64,000 nt of DNA, taken from Hemicentrotus pulcherrimus (Eukaryota; Echinodermata; Echinoidea; Camarodonta; Strongylocentrotidae). Both the position numbers and the translations under genes were made by a program. Below are positions 47,501 to 59,500 of this stretch, piece by piece; the first letter of the stretch is position 1, and each line of letters opens with the position of its first letter. A model generated the notes under the pieces. It did not search any database. It was not told where the DNA came from and worked only from the letters and a program-made list of their open reading frames with translations. Location of the stretch: the NCBI GenBank assembly GCA_003118195.1, contig BEXV01001090.1:48299-112298 (forward strand), read 5' to 3'.

Positions 47501-50500
47501 GGTATTCTTTGATTTCTCATGATTTAAAAAATAGCTCCAACAGATCTGACAAAATTTCAAATATATATGCCACCCAAATGCTCCAAATGCTGTACTATTT
47601 TATCATCAGTCACCACAAATAGCCCAAACTGGTAAAATACCCCAAATTAGTAAAAGCGTATCGCTTTACTATTTCAAAACTCTGTGAAATCATGCTTATA
47701 TGAATTTGAGCTATAAAAATAAATTGAGCAAAAAAAGAATGAACATATAACAGGAATACTAAACATGAATATAAAGAAAGTAAATGAAAGTTTACAAATT
47801 ATTGGAAAAATCTGAATAAACATTGGCAGAAAGTTGTCTTCCATCACTCCTGTCATTTACAAGACAGATCAGAGTTGACCTGAGTTGACCTACCTTGACC
47901 TGAGGTCATTGTTGGCTGTATATGTGAGTTCTTTCTCCTCCCAGATATCTTCCTCATCACTATTACTGTCATTGAAGGGTTGTACTCTTTCATTGCAGCA
48001 GGCTTCAAATAGGGCCGAGTTAGGCTGTTGGGATTAAAGATAAAATAGGGATTACGTACACATGCTTCAGTGACAATTGACTTATGATTAATTCATTACA
48101 CTAGTTAAATCCCAAGCTTCATTAATCCATTTTCGTAATGGAACCAAATTTGATGCAGACATCTATGTGGAGTGCCCCACAACAAAATACTTCATTTCCC
48201 CGCTATGAATAATTGTATTTCAATAGTTAGAATGCAAATGGCATTGATTAATTCTTGCTAGGTAGGAAAAACATCAAGACTGGGCCTTCCTAACAACACG
48301 TTATGTATGCAGTTACATTCTCACCATTAAACCATTTAACAAGGCACTAACAAAGAACTTTGAGCATTATATTTGATTACATTACGACAATGGCCTCATG
48401 CTCTATGATTTATTCAGTACACTATTTAAATTCCAAGCTTCAATTCAGGAGCCCGTCTTGTAATGACTTACGATTCAATCGATTCATGCATCAATTTCTC
48501 TGAAAGGGAATTTCCCCAAATTCTTAGTTTACAAGTACAAATCGCCTAGATCATTGTGCTATAAATCCAAGCCTCGCGAAAGATGCTACATCATCCTTAA
48601 CATTCCCTGTTCTCCATGTAATCATACACAATTGGGAGTAGAAGGGAAATTCCCCAAAAAGGCAATAATCTTGAAGTACTTACGTTGTCTTCATTTGCAG
48701 AGATTGAGAAGTTGATGTCTGATATCCTGTCGAATGGATTGCTGAAGGGGAGAAAGAAATAAAAAGCCATGTTTAATAGCATAACGAGACAAAACTGTGT
48801 AGCCAAACATAAAAAAGATGGGAGTTAATAAAAATAATAAATAAAAAAAAAAATAAAAAAAAGATGGGAGTTTCAATACAATGAATGTCTATTATGCTTT
48901 AGGCTACTCATCAAATCAGAAGTGAATTTGAAGTCTTGAAATTTCACAGAAAATGTAGATTCAGGTACTTTTAGTGTCACCTAGCTCCTTTGGCCTTTGT
49001 GAAAATGCTTACAAGTACGTCATAAATTAAAAGAAGTAGATGTTTTTGTCGCGTCGCATCCCTCCCCCAACCTTCTAGAGATTTCCAGATGTACTGACAT
49101 TCCTTTTCAACACGATTAATCACTATTGGTAATATCATCAAAGTACTGAACTTTTCTTCAAATGCAAAAGGGTAGTTTTGCCTCTGTAGAAAATGTAACA
49201 TGAAATGCAATAAAAAGCTAGAAAGCCTCATAACATGAGATACAAAATACGTTTTTACAAAACATTGTTTCTCACAGCTTTTTCTACACTTTTCCTCTAC
49301 ACATGAATAAAATCATCGATCTGGACAAAGACATTGCAAAGAAACACTTTTGCAACTTTTCCATTCTTTGCCCCACTTTTCCTGATTTTTTTGTTTTGTC
49401 GTCGTCTTCATAGCTCTTAGCACACTCTGCATCACGATTAGATATCCTCATGCATCGAGGAGAGTGAATTTTTTATAAAGTTTTGTATAGAAATACAATG
49501 CATTTTTAACGATTCATTCCACAACTGTCAACGGTCAAGACAAACTTTGTAACAGGATAACAAGTAACACAAGTTGAAAAAGTTGAAAAGGTGAAGAAGA
49601 AACAGGGTGTTGGCAACAGGAAATCTAGATTTTAAAGGTTTAAATGAATACAGCAACTCATGAACACTAAACACATGAACACCAAACACAAGATGAAATG
49701 GGGTCTCAGTGTTTTTTCCATTAGTTTAATACCAAAAGGCACCTCTAAACAGCATCTTCACCCATTTTCTCCAAAGTTGTTTTCAAGAGCATAAGGTAAA
49801 GTGTGAAGGAATTGCTCAAACAGTTAAAATCATTGTACTTGTCATGTTCAATAGCTTGGCTTGTGTGATTTGTAATGAAAGGGATGTTTCAATCTGGATA
49901 GAGCAACCAAAGTAACCAATAACAGTCAACCCATATTGAGATTTTTCTTGTCGACTGTCAGTGATGATCTCTACCCACAGGTCAACATTATCAACTACCC
50001 ACATATTGACATGGCATACAAGGGCCCTCTAAAATGTTAAAACGAGACCCTCTCAATTTTAAAACAAGGGCTCCTCATATTTCAAAACAAGACCCCCTAA
50101 ATTTTAAAACAAAGGCCCCCAAGTTATTTTTAAATTTCAAAATGGGCTCGTTAGAAGTTCCTATTTTTTTCATATCTGTACCTTCTCTTCAAAACATTAG
50201 CGTGGAGCTCTGCTCCGAATTTGAAAAAATATGATATAAAAATGTGCATATATTTCTACTAGAGGATCCTTCATATGACATTGATAAAGCACAAAAACAG
50301 TTCATTAAACACACATGTAACAGTGAAAATAGGAAGCATTGCACCCCCAGAAGCCATTGTACTGACAAACACAAAATCATGCAGGGGAAGGCTAAATGTG
50401 ACACATTTTGCGAAAGTTAGCTGTATTAAAGTGAAGATGAGAATGGCAAACCCTCACAAGACTGTAAGAAACTGAAAGTAAGAGAAAGAATTATGAGGGG

Positions 50501-53500
50501 GGGGGGGGGGGTTTTTTTTGCCACTTCATTGACCAAACATGACAGATAAGTGACGAGTGTCAGAAACAAATTTTTTTCTCTTTCCCCCCCCCCCCTTTTT
50601 TTTAAATACAGGTTTAAGTAGCTGATATGAAGATACAAAATTTTGTTTTGTATTTTTGTTAAATCTGCTAGTGATATAAACAAAAAAAGGATAATGATCT
50701 GATAACAGATTATGTTCCAATGTTATTTTTTGTTACAAAAATTACAAACAAATTGTCAAAGCATGGCATTGAAGAACAGAATATAAAACAATTGGAGCAG
50801 GTAAAGACGATCTTTTAGAAGATTGGCTTTACAGCAATGTAGTGTAAAGCCTTGCACACTGGACAGTAAGTGCAGAAGATGAACAAATAAAGCAGAACAA
50901 TTGAAGCATGGATAAATACGTTACATGTGAAACACAGAAAGAGTGTACAAAATTGAGTTCTTTGAAAAAAGAAACTAAATGACAGGGTTACTTTCACCAA
51001 ACACACAAGCGAGAGAATACCCGAGTAGACAATTATTTCAATACTATAAAGAGTATCAATATAGGTAGTTAAAAGGTGTATTAATTGATACAGTATCAAT
51101 AACAGAACAAGGATTTTTTTTTTCAAAACAGGCCATAATATAGATATGAAGACTAGATATGTGATTCAAGCAAAAAATAATGGTTCGTTGTCTATTCATG
51201 ACACATTTTCACATCATCTATGAAGAGGTTATGCAACAAATGATGGAAATATTGAATGGCAAATGAAAAATGACCCCTGTAACAAGAATGATTCACGCTG
51301 GAGGAATTTGAAAGATTATGCAAACACGTTTCAACGGGGCAAATAAAGCCATTCATTGATACATTTGGTCTGCTTCTGCATTTTTCTAACTGAGAATTTC
51401 TTAAAGTCACATAGAAGTCAGCTCTCATGGGGAATTCGACACCGTTCGGGTGTTTACCAAATAACAGGTGTTGTCAATCACCAGGTTTATCCTTGAGTTT
51501 CATGACCATTAGACCTTATGTAATGCTTTGCTTTTCCTTCGCCCGAAGAATCACAAATATTCTCCGAGAGATTAGGGGGTAATTCTTGATTGGCAAACGG
51601 GTTTGCTGTGTGCAGATTTGTACTCCCATTAAAGGTATTTCCAACAAGTCTGGTGTCAGCGAATTATGGCCTTCTGCACATGGAAACTGACTACCCAATC
51701 CCTTTAATTAGTGTTTGCATAGGTTTCAGAAGAATTTTGTTATTTAACGTCAGAAATGACGTTGTGGAAAGTATATGAAAGCAGTTTGATGAAACTGAAG
51801 TATACAATTCAACTATGGCAAATATGAGATTGCAGAAGCATTGAGATGGTACTGGGATTGTAGATTAACTGAGTTTAGAAGAAGAAAAAAATCAAATTAA
51901 TAACCTAGCTCTTCAGATTTGATTTTCCCCAAAACAAAAAACAATTAATAATAATAAATAAAAAAAGAAAGAATAACTGAACACAGCATTTCTATCAAAG
52001 ATAAATATTTCGCACAAATGGGAATGGCGCAATCCCATAAAACTTGTTATCCATATCAGCTGCCACAGATATATGGCAAAGTCTGCCCTCAACCAATCAA
52101 ATGTAAGGATGTCAATTGCTTATAACATTTATTGTATCTTCTTATCGATAACAAGCTTTATGAAAGGAGGCATGAGAAACGCATAACACTAAAATACGAT
52201 GGAGGTTAATAAATACGTCAAGCGCAAACATATAAACAGGACACTGCAAAGGCACGGGAGAGGCAAAGGTGCAATTTGTTTAATACAACATGAGAAAACA
52301 ACAAAATATCTAACAGATGAATATATTTGGAAATAAAATCAAGGAAACTGTCCGGACTTACTTGACGTTCTCCTCTTGCTCTGCAAACTCTTCGTCGTTG
52401 AAGCCGAACTGGTCAATAAAATGGGACGTCATTTGTTGCATCTGATAATCGGAGAAGGCCTGCCGTTCATACAGCGCGGCCAAAGAGAGGGTTCGAAATG
52501 CCATGTGTGTTGCTTACATCGTTCTTAGCACATGGGTGGTGGTGTGGGTGTGGTGGTGGTGGATTTGATATGGGGTGGGGTTGGGGTGTGTTTTAGTTGA
52601 TGATATGAGGGTTTAGGGGGATGATTTCTAAGGGGACTTCTAAGGGAGCTTGGTCTACTGGTTTTCTCCCCGCCCCATTATGGAGGATTGGTCTCAAATA
52701 TGGACATGGTCTAATAATTTACCCTCCCCCCATTCCAGTATAATGATGAATTTCTGAGATGTGGGTGTGGTCAAATGGCCCCCCCCCCTGCCCCCATCCT
52801 ATTATGAGAATGAGGTTAAATATATATGAGTGTGGTCTACCCTTCCCCCTTCCCAAAGCCCTTTATAATGATGAATTCTTGAATATAGAGCAGGAATTCT
52901 TACATGAAATATGCAAGACAGTGATTTTTCACATAAGGAATAGTGATGAACGATCTATAACACCTACCCTGCTCGTTCTCAAAACGGTGGACACACGTAA
53001 TATGAATTTGTAATGATGGTTTGGCTCTTGAGAAGCTAGCGATGAATTCTTATTTTGAATGAGGCTATTGAAATGATACTTTCTGATACTTATAAGAGTA
53101 GACATGACTATATAGTTCAGCAAAGCTATGCGTATATGATCTTCATCTATAAAGTTAATGCAATAAAGCATGTCTCTGTCTCTGTGATATTATTAACCCT
53201 CTCCCTACTGGAACCAGGTGGCCCCTGTATTAAGCCTATGGTGAGTAATGAATTCAGCAATCAACGGGCCAATGAAGGGAAAGGGATGGAATCACTTCAC
53301 CCGATAAGCAGGATTCAATTTGCTAGCCCTTCAAACATGTGAGGTCCCACTGAGAAAGTGGGTTTAATGCATAGTTCCCATACTGTCACTTATCTCAATA
53401 AATTTATATCAATAGACGCCAACAACAGGTGTGGGGGCAGATCGATGTAAGATTGAATTAAGATGCTTAGGAATACACAAGTGAATTTAATATCCTCATT

Positions 53501-56500
53501 TTCCCCTGTACCACAGCACAAAAGGGGCATGGGCAGGGCTGATGGACCCTCTTTATCAGGGGAGGGGAGGGGGGAGGGGAGGGGGGAATACCCTTGTATG
53601 AGTTGCCCATTGCCCATTGAAAGAGTGCAAGCAACGATGCATATACATGATGTAGCAATACAAGTCATCAATTCATATCAATGGTTTGGATTGGATTGGG
53701 AATGAGGTGATTGATCGAGTTGTGATGAATGGATGGATGGGTGGATGGGTGGATGGGACGGACGGGGCATGGCTGAGTTTTGAATGTGACATGTCAGGCA
53801 TGCATTGTCCATGGCACCTCGTGGCCATTCCAAACTCTACATTACACACTACAGGGGCCCGTTTCACAAAATCTGTCATCAGTGACAAATGACAAGTCTT
53901 TGTTATAAGCTACTGAAAATCCTTGCTTCGGATCGATTATCAGCAGATTTATCACAGATTGGTGTCATTTGTCATTGAAAAAAGGCTTTGTGAAACAGGT
54001 CCCAGGATTGGGTCGTCACCTCTACCTAACATAACTACCCTAACACACATCATGGCATCTAAGAACAATATAAAGCATTTCTAATAAATGCAATATTTAC
54101 AAAAGTAACTAAACTGATAATATTTTCATCCATAGCACAATCAGATTTCTTTCTTTCTTGAATTAAAATTTGTTATGTACTACAAAAAATTCTGTTCTCG
54201 TAGCTATTCAATCTTATTTAAGAACTATGATGACTTCCATAACATGCTTAGCATCATTTTAAGATCGTAACTTGGATAATAAATACAAACTCATAACTAT
54301 AAACTTCTACAAGAACAAATCAATAGTGAGAAATCTCCAATTTAGCTACGACTAACAATTTGAAAGAAATTACTATTCTGACAATATAATTTAACTTTTC
54401 AAACAGTCTATAGAAAGAGACACGGCTCAGAGTGCATTTTGATCTCGCTTTGGACTTTGGCCGTCCTTCAGAAGATATAATCAGACAATTATGCCCTCTA
54501 TTTCAATTCAGTATTTATTTCACGGGTCTGAGAGTACTAAAGAGAAGCATTGCTGACTCACCTGTTGAAGAGCGGTGTCTTTGCCAAAGTCAATGTCCTT
54601 GAAGTCGGAATCGTCGTCTTCACTTGACGAATGCAGCGGATGAGTCCCGACCTTGAAGGAGGGAACAAAAGGATAGTGATGAAACGATTAAACGTTCTAG
54701 GATTACATGCTCTGCAATAAGTTTCCTACGTTAACCACCTTCTTAACTTCAACAAAGGCCAAACACTATATCCAAATTTCTAGTGAGCCTAGTTGTGAAG
54801 TTTACTTGGCTGCCTAGGGGTAATATCACTTCTTACTTAGTGAGACATAGTGTAAAAGACCGGTTTACCAACATGTTCAAATCTTACGAATTCTTTTTAA
54901 ACAAGAGCTGTTTATAACAACCTGAAAGCTTGCCCAAGGCTTGTCCAAGGCTTGTCCAACAAGTAATGTATGCAGACTGGATTCAAAGTAGCGTAGTTCA
55001 TTCATTAATAACATAATGGAATAAGTCATTACTAGGTCCCCAGAAAAGAAACACTCATAAATTTGCATGCATTAGTAAAACGGTCTATTCTAGCAACAAC
55101 TGATGTTTATCGACTTACCAATTCAACTAGATTTCTCTTGTTAGTTTCTGCTAGACTACCAGCTAGAAATGAACTCCATTTCTCTCTTACATCCTCGGGG
55201 ATATATTCTGCAAAGAAAACGACAAATAGAGTGCTTTACAAATCCTGGAGAAACAAATCATTTCAAACAATCTCATCAAAAATTATGGAAATTCCAATAT
55301 ATTCATAATAACTTTAATACTTTGAGGGAATTGAATACGTTTAATCATGTTACCTCTATTAAAAATGAATTGATATTTCCGTATTGCTACAGAATATGAT
55401 TACTATATACATTGTGTTATTTTCAGCTCATTTGGTTTCATTTATCCATTGTATGTTTATCCAGTGTTTGTTCTTTCTTTCTTTACAGTAAGCCTAGGCG
55501 TGAATGTTCCCTTTAACATGCTTTCTTTCATTATTTTCTACAAATAGAGTGTCATAGCCTCAACTCTAATATAACGTATAAATCAAACTTGTTTATCTTT
55601 GCGCATTAAATGTATCAAGTATAGAGCCTCTCTCATGCTTCACTGAGAGTAGTGAAATATCTAAAGAATGAGTTCACCCACATCCCATTGAAAAGTGTGT
55701 AGCACAATGAACACACATTGGATAGGATGTTGGTGAACTTGTACTTACGATGCTTTCGTGAAAAGAGCCCTGATTAGCAAAGATTTGATGAGTCTTTTCA
55801 TTATGTTATCTTATCGTATAATGTATTGCTGCTGTGTTTTTTTTTAAACGTTCTTTTGCTTCATGAATTATGAATGTTTGTAAAAATATGATTATGAATG
55901 ATCAATAAAACATAAATACATAAAAAAATAAAAAGATTTGTTAAGTGTATTACCTTGATAGAGAGATTTGATCTGTTCATTATTGCAACCTTTCTCCATC
56001 TCCTGGGTGAGGACATTGGCTATCCTTGTCATGTGACCCATGTAACCTCTCCGTGACCTGCCCTGCTTCTGGTGCACGTCGTTCTCCTCCCACGCCTCCA
56101 TCACTTTGGGAATTAGCTTGCTTTCTGTGAACAGCTGTGGATGAGGGAACAGTGTGGAGCCGTTATCATTTCACCTCACCTCAAAATAGATCAAATTCTT
56201 GAATGTGTTGTTAACATTGGCATAAAGCAAAATTTCTGTGATGTGGGTGCAGTCATATGAACAGTTGGGCTCAACACAACTTAATATAACATTGCTATTG
56301 ATCCGGATCAGGTGTACCTTTTTTGGTGGCAGGAAACTTCAGCAAATCTGGACGAGTGAAATTTGCAAAAAAATTTCAAGCACAAAAATATTTAACATTT
56401 TACTTAAACAAGCTTGGGGGTGGAGGGGAAGGGGACTGAACAAGGTTAAAAGAAAGACCATTTCGCATGAGTATATTCTTCAAGCCAATGGTCTATACTA

Positions 56501-59500
56501 ATATACTTCTGTACTTCACTTCAACAATCTAATATTTGCACAGGAATTGATTGGACTGTACAAAACCTAGCTACTCTTAAAAGTAGTGCTGTAACCCGGA
56601 AGGCTTACCGGGTTCCAACCCGCCGGGTTGAGCATTTCGGGCCGGACCACTTACGGGCCGGACTGTAGCCTGAATTGGATCAACTCGGTAACAGAAGCCG
56701 GTAGTAAAAAAAAAAAGGTTTTAAATAGCTCATCGTTCGTTATCTACTTATCTTTCATCACGATAAAACTGCAAAAGCAACTGTAAACAAACACAGCATG
56801 ATGGCTCGATCTTTTACATTTGTTGACCTGTCACTGCACACATAGATTTTGTGTTGTGTGTTCAAGTGTGTATATGTATCTCCCTGGCCCTAGCCCTGCC
56901 TGCAAGTGATGTGACTGATCAGCTTACTGTACTGACCAATCAGAGAGTTTCCCCNCGTAAAGTTACAAGCACTATACACAGAAAGATGTATATGGGACTA
57001 CCCTATATCTCTCACAGACCATGAGAGAAACAAATTTACCAAATATATGAATAAATAGGCGGTTTCCCGGCAAATTTTGTATCATCATGTATTAGTCAAA
57101 ACATATTCTTTCACATGATTGATAATGAGAGCTTCCATTTCATTTTTTGAAATTGAGGCGTTTCCAATACTGGTCTCTAAGGAAAGACCATTTCGCATCA
57201 TTATATTCTTCAAGCCAATGGTCTTTACTAATATACTTCTGTACTTCACTTCTAATATTTGTACAGGAATTGATTGGACTGTACAAAACCTAGTTACTCT
57301 TAAAAGCCCATCTATCATACCTTTATAATGCATCACATTTCCAGGAATTTAAAGTTTAAAATAGTATCACAAATTACCATTTGCAGCATTATATATCTCA
57401 AGCTATGGTCGACACTAATATACTTCTCTATTCACTTCAACAATCTAATGTTAGCGAAGCAATGGATCAAGCTTTACGAAGCCTACTCTTAAGCCTATCT
57501 ATCACAATTTCATTTGTTATATAGCATTACATTTCCAGGTAACAAAACAATATAACAACAGATCTTAGCATGCAACACTTTCCCCTTCTACTAATTTCTA
57601 ATGTTATTACAGTTGTTTTTCAAAACTGAAAGTGAAAGTGATTAGCGCTAAGAGTCATTAATCCTTGGAAAGATGAGCCATTCATTGGTCAAATCATCAT
57701 AGAAGAACTGCTAAATCACTCATTAGCCCTGACATCATCAGCTCAAGTTTGACAAAATAAGCCGCTATTTTCAGACTTGGGATATTTTCCCGAAGATCAA
57801 AATTGCGACATCACCAAACCGATACGCCCATCACAAACTAGCTCATACGGGCACAAATTAGCCCCACTATTTCCAAAATAGCAGGATATTTTGGAAACAA
57901 GACAAAGGTTTCTTGGGATATTTTTTCTCAACCAAATATCCTGCTAATTGCAATTTGTGATCAGGAAAGTTAAACCAGCCAAACTCGAGCCGATGAAGGC
58001 AGGCCTATAGAGTAGCTAAGGTCAAATACAGTGTAAAGGCTAATTTGGAAGAATCAGGGCCCAATTTCATGAAACTATTTAACAATAACAATTTACAATA
58101 AGTGTCATAAGCTACTGCTATTGGATTGGATGTGAGCAGATTGGTCACAGATCCATGGCAGTTGTTATCGATAACCAAGTTTTATGAAACAGGGCCCTGG
58201 TTAATATGTACATATCATAAATCACTGGCATGAAATTCTTACAATGAGAAAAGTTTAACAGGAGCTTTACTACAGACCACCACAAAAGTTTGGGACATTA
58301 CTATGAAAGTGGTATTGAAAAAATAATCTACTCACATGTACTAAGAGCGGATGTTGTGTCTTGCCTTCTTCTGACTCTGTCGGGTTGTTGGAAAGGATTG
58401 TACTAATTGACTTCTCCACCTCTAAGTGTAAAAAGTTATTCCATGCATACGTTAAGAAGAGATCCTGGGGAGAAAAAGAGAGAGGGAGAGAGAGAGAGAT
58501 GTCAATACTTTAGAAATTGAGAGATACATTAATACGATATTCTGTTTTGGCTGTTTTAAGATAAGCTTTAAGTTTGGGTAATGATAGAAAATTATTCTCA
58601 CAGAATCAAGCAAAAACTTCAACACTAAAATGTAAAACTTATTCCATGCTTACGTTAAGAAGAGATTCGGGGGAGGAAAACAGAGAAAGAAAGATGGAGA
58701 GATACGTCAATACTTTATTTCTTTTTGCTGTTTAAAGATAAGCATTGAGTTCTGGTAATGATAGAAAATTAGTCTCACAGAATCCAACAAAACTTACACT
58801 GAGTGATCAAGATTACAAATGAATGACAACTGTCAAACAATCTTGGTACAAAAATGTAAAGGGGCTGAGTAATGAGCATAGAAAGATAAGGAAATCCAGG
58901 TAAGTCGGCCAGACACCATGCGCTTAATACAGGTCACTATGTGTAAGTAGGAGTCGTGGTTTGTATTGAAGATGATTCCAAGCAAGTTTTTGTGAGATTG
59001 TTTTCATTTCTCTGGTTCAAACAATCAATCTACGGTAGATAAACAATTCATAATGAATGATAGCCGTGTTCTCTTGACATACGATGCCCATACCAGAGCT
59101 CAAGATTAGCTATGAAGATAAAAGTTGAGTTCTGCTTATGCGATTGCATTGTGGAGAAAAAAAATGTGTGATCATGTAGCACATAAGTCTGCAAGAGCTT
59201 ACATCTGGGACCCATTTCACAAAACTTTGACAGTTTTTGTTATAAGCTAGTGAAATCCTTGCTTCTGATTGGTTATCAGCAGATTTGTCACTGATTTTTG
59301 TCATTTGTCATTGAAAAAAGGCTTTTTGAAACAGGTCCCAGACCAAATATAAAATGAAGTGACAAATCTAAATTCAACTTGTGTCTATAACCCTCCTACA
59401 AGCTTGGTAATTTATTTGGACACCGAATAGCCAAATACCTTGGACATTCCTCAAAANTAGCTACGTTTTCTTGACATACGATGCCCATACCAGAGCTCAA

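Larger units (their letters stand above)
46530..48683 (-). other. PPP6R introns between exons K, L, M and N
   Basis: Introns 46530-47245, 47422-47893 and 48025-48683 around exons already listed. AT-rich. The piece at 48225-48300 (TTTCAATAGTTAGAATGCAA, TTCTTGCTAGGTA) resembles 7160-7215, so it is a dispersed repeat. No additional exon. Confidence 0.55.
48742..52361 (-). other. Large PPP6R intron
   Basis: 3.6 kb between exons J and K. Holds the 28-bp tandem (50025-50150), a G-run followed by T-run (50498-50520), a C-run followed by T-run (50584-50603) and the MITE relic at 52020-52175. No coding segment recognised. Confidence 0.6.
56450..57495 (+). repeat. Triplicated ~125-bp segment with a 600-bp insertion between two copies
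   Basis: AAGACCATTTCGCAT...CTACTCTTAAAAG occurs at 56452-56583 and 57183-57306, and a more diverged copy lies at about 57375-57490. Between the first two lie a GC-rich inverted-repeat tract (56588-56705), other sequence and the truncated TTAA MITE. Confidence 0.83.
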
